Shown piece after piece: positions 20,712 to 29,235 of a DNA stretch of 32,706 nucleotides. The first letter of the stretch is position 1; each line of letters begins with the position of its first letter. The stretch is from Clostridia bacterium (lineage in GTDB: Bacteria > Bacillota > Clostridia > Oscillospirales > Acutalibacteraceae), in NCBI GenBank assembly GCA_017942105.1, contig JAGAVE010000096.1, positions 1 through 32,706 on the forward strand. The letters are read 5' to 3'. A model generated the notes under the pieces. It searched no databases, had not been told where the DNA came from, and saw nothing but the letters and a program-made list of their open reading frames with translations. The translations under genes were made by a program, and so were the position numbers.

Positions 20712-21058
20712 ACTCCGAAGAGGTCTGGTATGACGAAGTGTTTGATGAAGATCTGATAATTGCTTCGTTCGCACAGCAGTACGGAATCAGACTTCTTCGG
20801 GAGGATATTTCAGTAAGAGAGTACAGGAAACTGCTTAAAGGTCTTAACGGTGAAACATCGCTTGGCTATGTTGTTAATATCCGTTCGGAAACTGATCCGA
20901 AGAAGATAAAGGAAATGACGAAGACCGAAAAACGCATCCGTTCCGAGTGGCAGCGTTTCAGAGCAAAGCAAAAGCAAAATAACGGACAAACGATAACGAT
21001 GACCGTTGAGCAGTTTCAGCAGGCTCTCAAAAACCTTGCGGGAGGTGGGAACGGATGA
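20708..21058 (+). CDS. Tail assembly chaperone, frameshift extension (GT-like, Gp15-like domain)
   Basis: This is the -1 frame read after the slip at 20702-20708, giving about 116 residues joined to the 105 of the short form (about 221 in all). It has the Gp15-like helical pattern (VFDEDLIIASFAQQYGIRL, EYRKLLKGLNG) and a charged middle (TKTEKRIRSEWQRFRAKQ). A separate start at GTG 20738 is possible, but its nearest GAGG is about 12 bases away, and the frame is open back to the heptamer. The extended form would recruit tail tube protein to the tape measure. Its end overlaps the tape measure start by four bases (ATGA). Confidence 0.82.
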   Translation, partial: LNSEEVWYDEVFDEDLIIASFAQQYGIRLLREDISVREYRKLLKGLNGETSLGYVVNIRSETDPKKIKEMTKTEKRIRSEWQRFRAKQKQNNGQTITMTVEQFQQALKNLAGGGNG

Positions 21059-23664
21059 GCAAAGACACAAATGTCGGCTCTGTTTTCTTCAAAATCACCT
21101 CAAACCGCGGCGCTTTTACCAAAGAAATGAAAACCACCGCAAGCGGTGTGCAAAACTCGTTTGGTTCGGCTATGAAAGCCGTCGGCAAATCCATCGGAGT
21201 GGCATTTTCCGTTGCGGCAGTTGTTTCTTTCGGGAAAAAGTGTATTCAGGTTGCATCTGAAACCCAATCAGCATGGATGGGTTTAAGCTCAATTATCAAC
21301 GGACAGGGTAAGGATTTCGGCAGAGCGAACGCTTTTATACAGGATTATATCAAGGATGGACTTGTTCCGCTGAACAATGCGGTAACAGCTTATAAAAATC
21401 TGGCCGCGAGAGGCTATGATCAGTCGCAGATTGAAAGCGTTATGAATGCTTTGAAGGATTCTGCGGCTTTCGGCAGACAAGCCTCGTTAAGCTATGGTGA
21501 TGCGATTCAATCCGCAACGGAAGGTCTTAAAAACGAAAACAGTGTTCTTGTAGATAATGTCGGTGTTACGAAGAATGTTTCGAAGATGTGGGAAGAATAT
21601 GCAAAGTCGATCGGGACAACCTCGTCAGCACTCACTCAACAGCAAAAAATCCAGGCAGAGGTAAACGGAATCCTGCAGGAAACACGCTGGCAGACAGGTG
21701 ATGCGGCGAAATATTCGCATACCTTTGCCGGTGGTATAGCACGGATAAGCGCTACCTCAACACAGCTTAAGACTGCAATTGGCAACACGCTAATACCGGT
21801 ACTTAATCAGCTTTTGCCATTGATACAGACGGGACTTGAACTGGCTTTGAGTTTTTGCAACGCCATGCAGTCTGTTATGGCTTCCCTTGGATGGGAAATG
21901 CCCGATGTCTCTGATTTTAGTGCAGCAATCGGCTCAGTTTCAACAGATGCGGTTAATGCAGCAACGGCAACCGAAGGGGTTGGTACAGCGGCAGAAACTG
22001 CCGCAAAGAAGGCGAAAAAAGCATTCGCATCGTTCGATGAGATCAATGTGCTGAATACACAAAAGTCAGACACTTCATCAGCAGGAAACTCAGGAGGAAT
22101 GGCAAATACGGCATTTTCATCCGCAATACCGCCAAAAAACTCAGCCTTTGATACTACTGAGATGGAAAAGCAAATAGCCAATATAACAAATATCGTTTCG
22201 ACTGCTATGTTGGCAATAGGTGCAATTTTAACATTTACCGGTGCCAATATTCCGTTAGGGGTAGCTTTGATGGCTGCCGGTGCAGTAGGGATCGCTGCAG
22301 CCTTAGCCATAGATTGGAATTCCACAGCTGATAGTGTATCAAGCGCAGTTGATGTTGTAGCTGCCATAATATCGGGTGCATTATTGGCGGTCGGTGCGAT
22401 TCTTACTTTTTCCGGAGCAAACCTGCCTTTAGGTATTGCTCTTCTTGCAGTTGGTGCTGCAGGTATGGCGACTACAATCGCTTTGAATTGGGATAGTCCG
22501 ACAAACAGCTGTAAGAAAACGGTTGAAGCGATTGCGGCCGTTGTAGGTGGTGCGTTCCTTGCGATAGGCGCACTTTTGGCATTTACCGGTGCGAATATTC
22601 CTTTGGGCATAGCTTTGTTAGCAATTGGAGCAGCTTCATCTGTAGCGGCAATTGCAATGAATTGGAACAGCCTGGATGGATCGGTCTCAGGTGTAGTTAC
22701 AACCATAACCACGATAGTGGGTGGTGCATTGTTAGGATTAGGTGCAGTTCTTGCTTTCTCAGGTGCCAATATTCCATTAGGTATAGCTTTGATGGCGACC
22801 GGTGCGGTTACTTTAGCGGCATCGATTGCTCCAAACTGGAATTCTGTTAGCGATAAAACTAAAAATACGATTTCTGTCATAGCCGGAATTGCAGGCGGCG
22901 CAATGTTGGCGTTAGGAGTATTGCTCTTGTTCTCGGGCGCAGGAATTCCTTTAGGTCTTGGCTTGATAGGCGTAGGTGCAGCTTCTCTTGCGGCGGCTAT
23001 AGCCCCAAATTGGAATACTATAACAGCTAAAGTTGATGGGATTTGTTCTAATATTTCTGCATCTGCATCGAAATTGTGGCAAAACATCAAAAATACTTTC
23101 TCCAATGTCGGTTCCTGGTTTCGTGAAAAATTCACTTCAGCTCGTACCTCCATTGAAAATGTATTTTCAAATATAGGAAACTTTTTTAGAAATATCTGGG
23201 CGACAATCAAGTCGAAATTCACATCAATCGGCACAAAAATTGGTGATGCGGTTGGAGTTGCGTTTAAAAAAGCTGTCAATTCAGTATTGGCAACGATTGA
23301 AAATGTCGCCAATACACCTATTCGTGCTATCAATTCACTTTTAGGTGTTATCAATAAAGTTCCCGGAATCAACCTCGGAAGATTAAATGAATTCAGTTTA
23401 CCCCGCCTTGCTCAGGGTGGCTGGGTAGCGGCAAACAATCCGCAGCTTGCAATCATCGGTGATAATAAGCGAGAGGGTGAGATTGTTACTCCTGAGTCAA
23501 AAATCAGAGAGCAGGTTGAGATGGCTCTTGCTAAGTTCGGTGGTATGGTGCAGAAGGTTAAGCTCGAGCTTGAAATTCTTATCCGATATCCGGACGGCAG
23601 GACGATAATTAAACGCATTAACGAAGCACAGATCGCCGAGGGCAGAATTTTACTTGAAGTTTAA
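21055..23664 (+). CDS. Tape measure protein
   Basis: An 869-residue protein that sets tail length and lies in the tail lumen. The N-terminus (about 1-260) has the usual phage tape-measure helices and the conserved stretch ALKDSAAFGRQASLSYGDAI. Residues 381-670 are five tandem 58-residue repeats, each a hydrophobic double stretch ending in NWNS. Residues 690-790 are helical (WREKF, IWATIKSKF), and the C-terminus is KVKLELEILIRYPDGR. At about 1.5 angstroms per residue the tail would be near 130 nm (rule of thumb). It follows the chaperone pair with an ATGA overlap. The hydrophobic segments may also help DNA cross the host membrane. Confidence 0.93.
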   Translation: MSKDTNVGSVFFKITSNRGAFTKEMKTTASGVQNSFGSAMKAVGKSIGVAFSVAAVVSFGKKCIQVASETQSAWMGLSSIINGQGKDFGRANAFIQDYIKDGLVPLNNAVTAYKNLAARGYDQSQIESVMNALKDSAAFGRQASLSYGDAIQSATEGLKNENSVLVDNVGVTKNVSKMWEEYAKSIGTTSSALTQQQKIQAEVNGILQETRWQTGDAAKYSHTFAGGIARISATSTQLKTAIGNTLIPVLNQLLPLIQTGLELALSFCNAMQSVMASLGWEMPDVSDFSAAIGSVSTDAVNAATATEGVGTAAETAAKKAKKAFASFDEINVLNTQKSDTSSAGNSGGMANTAFSSAIPPKNSAFDTTEMEKQIANITNIVSTAMLAIGAILTFTGANIPLGVALMAAGAVGIAAALAIDWNSTADSVSSAVDVVAAIISGALLAVGAILTFSGANLPLGIALLAVGAAGMATTIALNWDSPTNSCKKTVEAIAAVVGGAFLAIGALLAFTGANIPLGIALLAIGAASSVAAIAMNWNSLDGSVSGVVTTITTIVGGALLGLGAVLAFSGANIPLGIALMATGAVTLAASIAPNWNSVSDKTKNTISVIAGIAGGAMLALGVLLLFSGAGIPLGLGLIGVGAASLAAAIAPNWNTITAKVDGICSNISASASKLWQNIKNTFSNVGSWFREKFTSARTSIENVFSNIGNFFRNIWATIKSKFTSIGTKIGDAVGVAFKKAVNSVLATIENVANTPIRAINSLLGVINKVPGINLGRLNEFSLPRLAQGGWVAANNPQLAIIGDNKREGEIVTPESKIREQVEMALAKFGGMVQKVKLELEILIRYPDGRTIIKRINEAQIAEGRILLEV
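22195..23064 (+). repeat. Five tandem 174-base repeats in the tape measure gene
   Basis: Copies start at 22195, 22369, 22543, 22717 and 22891, each 58 codons. The shared core is (G)ALLAxGAxLxFxGANIPLGIALLAxGA, then A-rich, then NWNS and a short helix. The protein copies are more alike than the DNA, which has drifted, so the duplications are not recent. Each copy has two hydrophobic helices, so the region can hold up to ten. Confidence 0.9.
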
Positions 23665-23674
23665 GGAGGTTTCT

Positions 23675-24058
23675 ATGGCTGAAAAATATGAAGTTATTAT
23701 AAACAACAGTATCACGCTTTCGGCGGACGGTATGTCGTGGGAATATCCTCAGACTGACGGAGAAGGAAGCGGAGCGACTGACGAAAATATGATGTACAGA
23801 GAGGTTTTACCCGAGAGGGATAAAATCTCTCTTTTTTTTGCTCAGGACAAAACAGAGGCAGAGATAAGAGAAATTTTGAAGGTAAGAGCGATGGATGAAT
23901 GCAATGTCAATTTCTACGATTTAAGAGAGGGTAAAAGGCTCACGAAGAAGATGTATCCTGTGTCTGATGAAATCAAAGCAAAGGCACTCATAAACGGCGA
24001 GTTTTTCGTTGAACCATTTGAACTTCGGTTTATCCAAACCGTGCCGAATGATAGTTAA
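23675..24058 (+). CDS. Tail protein, small (distal tail-like position)
   Basis: A 127-residue protein starting at ATG 23675 (AAGGAGGTTT upstream). It has many strands (YEVIINNSITLSADGMSWEY, FFVEPFELRFIQTV), no membrane segment, and lies between the tape measure and the big tail/baseplate protein, where distal-tail or adaptor proteins are encoded. The family is known from other Clostridia phages only as an uncharacterised tail protein, as far as I can tell. Confidence 0.7.
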   Translation: MAEKYEVIINNSITLSADGMSWEYPQTDGEGSGATDENMMYREVLPERDKISLFFAQDKTEAEIREILKVRAMDECNVNFYDLREGKRLTKKMYPVSDEIKAKALINGEFFVEPFELRFIQTVPNDS

Positions 24059-24070
24059 GGAGATGATAGT

Positions 24071-26824
24071 ATGCGTTCAGTTTCAGAAAATTATCTCAAT
24101 TACATAAATTCATCACTTATAAGGCTCCCAAAATCTAAGTTTGTCATAGACAATGTTCATTATTCCGGTGAGAAATTTCTTGTCAGCTATCCGAAGGTTG
24201 AACATAAAACGGAAAAAGCGATAGGCTCTTTTCCTGCAAAAACCTGCGAGCTTGAAATTTTAAACAGAGACGGAACTTTCAACCTGCACGGGAAGGAGGT
24301 TACCGTATACCGAGGGCTTGAAATAGACGGTGCAACCGAGTGGGTTCGGATCGGTATTTTTATGGCATCGGATGAAAATATAAAGACAAACATAAATAAA
24401 AGGACAATCACATTTCAGGGAACAGATAAAACACAGCTTCTTGACAAGCCTTACGGCGGAAAAGCGCAGTGGGATGTTTCAAAAAGGATTTTACATATAG
24501 TAAAGGAAATATGCACTCGTAATGGAATCGAGCTTGCGTCGGCAGAATTTCCGATGAATAAGTACATTTTTCCTGACATCCCTTCGGGACTGGATTTTGA
24601 AAATATAACCGACCGCCAGATGATTGCTTATATTGCAGAGCTTGGCGGCTGTATTGCAATGTTTACACATAACGGAAAGCTTGCTTTCAAAAAGGAAAGC
24701 GAAACGGGAGTTACAATAAGCAAATCGAAATATAAAAATCTTTCTGTTGAGAATGCTTTTGGTCCTATAAACGCAATCTCTTTCGGACACAGCTCTTATG
24801 AAGATTCGCTGCTGTTTTCTCAGGACGGTGTTACGGATGAAACAAGGGTTGAATGGGAAATCAAAGACAATCCGCTGACAAGCACTTCGGATAAAAATAA
24901 CTTGATTCAGACGGTCAGCGAACACTTCTTCGGACGCTTGTTTGTGCCGTTTGAAGTTAGTGATCTTGTTGATGATTACATATTCGATCTCAATGATTCC
25001 GTGACAATTGAAAAGAAGGACGGCAGTACGGTAAATGTTACATTGCTTGAGCTTGCAACTTCATCAAGAATAAAATCAAACTTCAAAGCTTCTTTGCAAA
25101 CACCGGGTAAGACAAAAACAGCTCTTTCCGGAAGCGTAAAGGAACGCTTAGGTAAAGTAGAATTGCTGGTTGATCATCAGAATAATAAAATTCAATCCCT
25201 TGTTAATGATGGGGAAAAGATGCAAACCAAAATCACTCAGACAAACGAAGCGGTTCAGACTCAGGCGACGAAGATTGAAACAATTGAAAAAGCAGGCTAC
25301 ATAACCGAATCTGCGGCGAAGAGTCTGATCGAGACGAACAATAATACGATTGCGATGACGGTGGCAGGTAAGCTGAGCATAGGAACGCGAAATATTCTCT
25401 TTGATTCCGAATGTTTTGAATCCTTGCCGGTTGGTTTTCACGGCGCCGAGCTTAAGAGTGTGTCGGGGCTTCCCGGAGATGTTGTTTTAGAGGAATCGTC
25501 ATTGCCTTCGGGAAAGTCGCGGAATATAGTATTTTCTGAAAAGCCGAGCATCGAAGGCGGTATATCGGGAATAACCTTCGGTTCGCTTTATACAATCGGA
25601 GAGGCTGCGGGCGAAATCAAGAGGATTTCCGCCGGAAAAACATATACATTAAGTTTCCTGCTTAAGGGAGCAGCAGGAACGCAAGGCCGTGAGATAAACA
25701 GACTGAATCTCATATACGCAGGAACAGGCGTGGATGTGAATTACATCTCATCGAACGATTTATCTGTTTCGCAAGAATGGAAAAGGTACATATTCACATT
25801 TTCTTTTTCTGAAAACCCGAAGGATTTTATCTTGCGATTCACTACGGTCGGAATACCTGATTCGGTTTACTCTCTTTCAATTTCCTCCCTGAAGCTTGAA
25901 GAGGGAAATGTTGCAACCGACTGGACGCCGAATGTGCAGGACATCGAAAAGTCTGTCGAGGCGAAGCTTGAATTATGCGTGAAGACGGACGAAGAGGGCA
26001 ATCTTCTCTCTGCAATCCATGCTAAGGCAAATCAGATTACGATTGAATCCGATAACTTCACGCTCGATGCTGACGGAAAAATGACCTGCAAGGGAGCAAC
26101 GATTGAAGACGGATCCGTTGATATCGGAAATGAGCTCGAAAGAGTAAAAATCGAAGACGGAAGGATATCAATTGAGTATAGAGAAAGTGAAGATTCACAA
26201 TTTGAAGAAGTAGGTTATATCCAGGCAGCAATAAGCAGCTTTGCAATAACGGCAGATAAAGTGAATTTTTTTGGGCAAGGTGATTCAACGAACGCTGAGG
26301 TTATAGTTAACGGTGTATTGAACTCTGACTTGATTTCTTCAGCTGAAATAAAAACTCCGGAGCTTAAAATTATAAACGCAAATGGTGTCGAAAGGATGAC
26401 TGTATCTTTCTGTTCTTGGCAAATGCCGGGAGAAAGTGTCGAGGCGTACAGAGATACGATAGAAGCGGCAGGTGGTCTTTATATAAGGGCAAATCCTGCA
26501 AACGCATTTTATTTAAGCGGAGCAACGATAAGGATCTTGAGTCCGACCTATTTTTATTCTACGGTTTATCTGCAAAATAGTATCAGTATTAATTCTGCAT
26601 CTGCAGATGGGTCGGATACATTGTCTTTTAATACTATTACAAAGTTTAATGGAGCATCTGCTTTTTATAGTACGGTTGATGTCCGCGGCGATTTATATAT
26701 GCAAAAAGGAAAGGATTCATCAGGTAAATATTTTGGAGTAGCAAACCTAAATGGAGAAACGATGAAGTATTCACTTCCGGTTGTGGATGTTAATACCGGC
26801 AAGGTGTATTTCTTAGTTAACTAA
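24071..26824 (+). CDS. Large tail / baseplate protein with carbohydrate-binding-like domain
   Basis: A 917-residue protein after AAGGAG. The first 350 residues look like the hub domain of tail-associated proteins (PKVEHKTEKAIGSF.AKTCELEI, then TFQGTDKTQLLDKPYGG). Residues 365-425 form a helical coiled region (KVELLVDHQNNKIQSLVNDG). Residues 438-615 form a beta-sandwich of carbohydrate-binding type (TYTLSFLLKG, RYIFTFSFSE, SSLKLEEGNVATDWTPN). Residues 620-720 form a repeated-strand tail-fibre section, and the C-terminus (730-917) has many Gly/Asn strands. It should sit at the tail tip and touch surface sugars. No peptidase motif is evident. Confidence 0.82.
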   Translation: MRSVSENYLNYINSSLIRLPKSKFVIDNVHYSGEKFLVSYPKVEHKTEKAIGSFPAKTCELEILNRDGTFNLHGKEVTVYRGLEIDGATEWVRIGIFMASDENIKTNINKRTITFQGTDKTQLLDKPYGGKAQWDVSKRILHIVKEICTRNGIELASAEFPMNKYIFPDIPSGLDFENITDRQMIAYIAELGGCIAMFTHNGKLAFKKESETGVTISKSKYKNLSVENAFGPINAISFGHSSYEDSLLFSQDGVTDETRVEWEIKDNPLTSTSDKNNLIQTVSEHFFGRLFVPFEVSDLVDDYIFDLNDSVTIEKKDGSTVNVTLLELATSSRIKSNFKASLQTPGKTKTALSGSVKERLGKVELLVDHQNNKIQSLVNDGEKMQTKITQTNEAVQTQATKIETIEKAGYITESAAKSLIETNNNTIAMTVAGKLSIGTRNILFDSECFESLPVGFHGAELKSVSGLPGDVVLEESSLPSGKSRNIVFSEKPSIEGGISGITFGSLYTIGEAAGEIKRISAGKTYTLSFLLKGAAGTQGREINRLNLIYAGTGVDVNYISSNDLSVSQEWKRYIFTFSFSENPKDFILRFTTVGIPDSVYSLSISSLKLEEGNVATDWTPNVQDIEKSVEAKLELCVKTDEEGNLLSAIHAKANQITIESDNFTLDADGKMTCKGATIEDGSVDIGNELERVKIEDGRISIEYRESEDSQFEEVGYIQAAISSFAITADKVNFFGQGDSTNAEVIVNGVLNSDLISSAEIKTPELKIINANGVERMTVSFCSWQMPGESVEAYRDTIEAAGGLYIRANPANAFYLSGATIRILSPTYFYSTVYLQNSISINSASADGSDTLSFNTITKFNGASAFYSTVDVRGDLYMQKGKDSSGKYFGVANLNGETMKYSLPVVDVNTGKVYFLVN

Positions 26825-26839
26825 AAAAAGGAGATTTTT

Positions 26840-27208
26840 ATGATATCAACAAACCTTAATTCAATTTTGAACGCACGCGAGGCGGCGAAAAAACTTATGG
26901 GTCAGGAGTTGCCCGTAAAGGTTAGCTACCGTGTAGCAAAGCTTATCAAGGCAATGAACAGCGAGATTGAAGTCTATGATCAGGAAAGAATCAGACTGTG
27001 CGAAAAGTACGGCGAGCTTGATAAGAAAAAAGGCGAATACAAAATATCTGAAACAACGGAGTTCTACAAAGATCTCAACTCTCTTCTTGACATTGAGGTC
27101 AGCCTGGATGTAAGAAAGGTGAGCCTTCCCGAAACGCTGAGCATCACTCCTGCGGATATTCTGAGCCTCAGCGACTTTATAGAAATCGAAGGTGTTGAGG
27201 ATGATTAA
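26840..27208 (+). CDS. Tail-region protein, DUF1617-like
   Basis: A 122-residue soluble, mostly helical protein starting at ATG 26840 behind AAAGGAG. The phrase REAAKKLMGQELPVKVSYRVAKLIKAMN at the start and LPETLSITPADILSLSDFI near the end match the DUF1617 family, small proteins usually found by phage tail genes. Function unknown. It overlaps the receptor-binding candidate by eight bases. Confidence 0.75.
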   Translation: MISTNLNSILNAREAAKKLMGQELPVKVSYRVAKLIKAMNSEIEVYDQERIRLCEKYGELDKKKGEYKISETTEFYKDLNSLLDIEVSLDVRKVSLPETLSITPADILSLSDFIEIEGVEDD

Positions 27209-28571
27209 TAAAATCACAATCTGCCCGGACGGGTACATAATACCTGATTCGGACTGTCTCGGCAGAACGGGCGAAAATAATGCAACGGTGTTGAGGTTTG
27301 ATTTCTTTGAAGATCTCAACGGCAAATCGGTAAGCGATTTTCAAAAGTTCCTTGTAGTGATACTTCCCGAAGGGGTGCTCAGATACCCGATCGAGGGCGA
27401 TTTCAGCGTTCCTGAAGAGCTTACGGTTTGCGATGAGCTTGCTGTTCTTGTTGAGATTAAAGAGGACGATGAGCTTCTCTTCAAAACCTGTCCTCATATA
27501 TTCACATTCACTCAGACAGGAGACAATCCTGAGGTCAATGTTATTCAGAGTGCCGTCGACGCTGCAAAGAAGGGGTGCTGTGATGACCTCTCGTCTTCCC
27601 TCGAAACTGCAACGGGCGAAGCTCAGGACGGCAAGACTTGGGAAGAGCTGAATGATGATGTATCAAAACTGTTAATCGTCGATGAAGAAAAGCAAAAAAA
27701 GATTGACGGGTTTGACTTAGTAAAGTTTTCTGTTGAGAATACAAAGATTGGAAGAAATGGCGACTATTCTGTTTTGACGCACGGTTTGTTTACTACAAAT
27801 CCAAAGGATAGTGCCGGGTATAATGTTGATTTTTCTCTGCCTTATTTCAATACATCAAAAGCAAAATGGGAGTCTGTAAGTGTTACAACAGGCAAGCGTA
27901 ACGAATATTTCTCACAATACTTAAAAGAGATTGGCTTGGATTGTACCTCTGCAATCAACTTTTCGAACCGTAATGCAAGTAATGCTAAAAGTATCTTCGA
28001 GTATATGAAAAAGCTTAAACTTACGAATGTGACATGTACGCTTTACAATGCTTTTAACGGATGTACACAATTAAATACTCTTGAAATCAATGGAACAGAC
28101 GGTGCTATAAAACCTGTTACTTTAGAGGGTACATTTCGAGATTGTAATGTGTTGATAGATATTGTTGGTGATGAATTTGACCTCTCCGACCTTACGACTA
28201 CAAGTAACGCTTTTAAAGGTTGTTACATTTTACAGCATATAAGATTTAAACCCTTTACTCTGAGGAATTCTCTTGATTTTGGTGACTGTCGTTATCTTAA
28301 TATGAAGCCTCATTCTTTTCCAAGTGTTGCTGATTTTAGTACTTTGATTTCATTACTAAATGCTATACCTGAGCCGGAAGATAACGACAATACCGACATT
28401 ACTATAACGCTTAATAAGGGTATTGAAGAATCGTTGAATATGGCTTATGTTAACAAAGATAAAAATACTAAATTGTATAGTTATGTTCCAGATCATAGTA
28501 CAACAGACTCGTTCGGAGCTTTATATGATGCTTTTTTGATGAAAGGAGTGACTCTGGCTTGGAAAAATTAA
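27201..28571 (+). CDS. Receptor-binding / baseplate protein with BspA-like leucine-rich repeats
   Basis: A 456-residue protein starting at ATG 27201 (AAGGTG upstream). The N-terminus (1-115) is a beta domain of baseplate-upper-protein type. A linker (120-170, acidic, ending DDVSKLLIVDEEKQKKIDG) leads to a C-terminal part with BspA-type repeats: LYNAFNGCTQLNTLEI, FRDCNVLIDIVG, NAFKGCYILQHIRF. In these repeats an A/T-F..C..L pattern returns about every 30 residues. BspA repeats occur in many gut-bacterial surface adhesins, so a phage tip protein may copy a host adhesin to reach its receptor (inference). It is the best candidate for the host-range determinant. Confidence 0.78.
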   Translation: MINKITICPDGYIIPDSDCLGRTGENNATVLRFDFFEDLNGKSVSDFQKFLVVILPEGVLRYPIEGDFSVPEELTVCDELAVLVEIKEDDELLFKTCPHIFTFTQTGDNPEVNVIQSAVDAAKKGCCDDLSSSLETATGEAQDGKTWEELNDDVSKLLIVDEEKQKKIDGFDLVKFSVENTKIGRNGDYSVLTHGLFTTNPKDSAGYNVDFSLPYFNTSKAKWESVSVTTGKRNEYFSQYLKEIGLDCTSAINFSNRNASNAKSIFEYMKKLKLTNVTCTLYNAFNGCTQLNTLEINGTDGAIKPVTLEGTFRDCNVLIDIVGDEFDLSDLTTTSNAFKGCYILQHIRFKPFTLRNSLDFGDCRYLNMKPHSFPSVADFSTLISLLNAIPEPEDNDNTDITITLNKGIEESLNMAYVNKDKNTKLYSYVPDHSTTDSFGALYDAFLMKGVTLAWKN

Positions 28572-28795
28572 CACTTGTTTCGGCAGAACAGCCTGTTGAA
28601 AACGCTGTTTTATATGATGTCTATTTTGGGGCAAAGTTAGTTGCTGTTCATTTGGTTGCTAACGATGGCTTCGAGCTCGTTAAGGAAAATGACGAACCGA
28701 ACGGTATCGGCACGGTTGATATCCCTGCACAGTACAGCGAGAGACTCAACCTTTATAAATCAATACCAAAAACAGAAATGGAGGAAGAATTATGA
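28559..28795 (+). CDS. Small protein after the receptor-binding gene
   Basis: A 78-residue protein starting at TTG 28559, inside the end of the receptor-binding gene; AAGGAG is about 12 bases upstream. It is beta-rich (VENAVLYDVYFGAKLVAVHLVAND) with an acidic C-terminus (KTEMEEEL). A tail-tip chaperone or decoration protein is possible from its position only. Its own end overlaps the next small gene. Confidence 0.6.
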   Translation: MEKLTLVSAEQPVENAVLYDVYFGAKLVAVHLVANDGFELVKENDEPNGIGTVDIPAQYSERLNLYKSIPKTEMEEEL

Positions 28796-28941
28796 CAGAT
28801 CCTATCGCATTAACATTCGATGCACTTTATCTCACATTCACGGGACAAGCTCCCATCGAAGCCTGGTTTCCACTGCTCAAGGATATCGCAACAATGCTTC
28901 TTGATAAGGTTATGGAAGTAATCCTGGAGGTGCTGATGTGA
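28792..28941 (+). CDS. Very small amphipathic protein
   Basis: A 49-residue protein starting at ATG 28792 behind GGAGGAAG and overlapping the preceding stop by four bases; the next gene starts within its final codons. It has an N-terminal strand/helix (ALTFDALYLTFTG) and a C-terminal amphipathic helix (FPLLKDIATMLLDKVMEVIL). It may be membrane-associated and is a candidate small lysis-cassette peptide, but no family is recognised. Confidence 0.6.
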   Translation: MTDPIALTFDALYLTFTGQAPIEAWFPLLKDIATMLLDKVMEVILEVLM

Positions 28942-29234
28942 CACCCGAAACGATAATTTTGTGTGGCTCGGTAGTTGCCGCCCTTGTAACAATCATTACT
29001 GCCTGTTTTAAGGTTATAAAGCTTGTTATCAAAATAAACAAATGGGTAGACACTGAAGAACGCCACACAAAAGAAAACTATCTCGATATTAAGAGACTCA
29101 TCATAACCTCGCCGTATATGCCGCTTCACGAACGCTTGTCAGCAGGTGAAGCTTACATAAAAGAGGATGGCAACGGCGAAGTAAAGAAACTCTATAATGA
29201 ACTTTTAAAAAGCGTTGAAATTAAGGAGGAATAA
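28938..29234 (+). CDS. Single-pass membrane protein of the lysis region
   Basis: A 98-residue protein starting at GTG 28938 with GGAGG nine bases upstream, overlapping the previous stop by four bases. Residues 5-35 are hydrophobic (one membrane segment) and the rest is charged and helical, ending KSVEIKEE. The arrangement resembles XhlA-type small lysis-associated membrane proteins, which lie just before the endolysin gene, as here. Not identified by motif. Confidence 0.65.
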   Translation: MTPETIILCGSVVAALVTIITACFKVIKLVIKINKWVDTEERHTKENYLDIKRLIITSPYMPLHERLSAGEAYIKEDGNGEVKKLYNELLKSVEIKEE

Positions 29235-29235
29235 T

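Noticed and set aside
22195-23064. CRISPR-like array, because of the regular period
   Set aside because: The units are in-frame coding repeats of 174 bases without spacers; the similarity is in the protein.
21807-23372. A long open frame (over 500 codons) on the minus strand
   Set aside because: It lies wholly inside the tape measure gene, and its Ala/Pro/Ile-rich sequence is the antisense of the repeats. There is no ribosome site.
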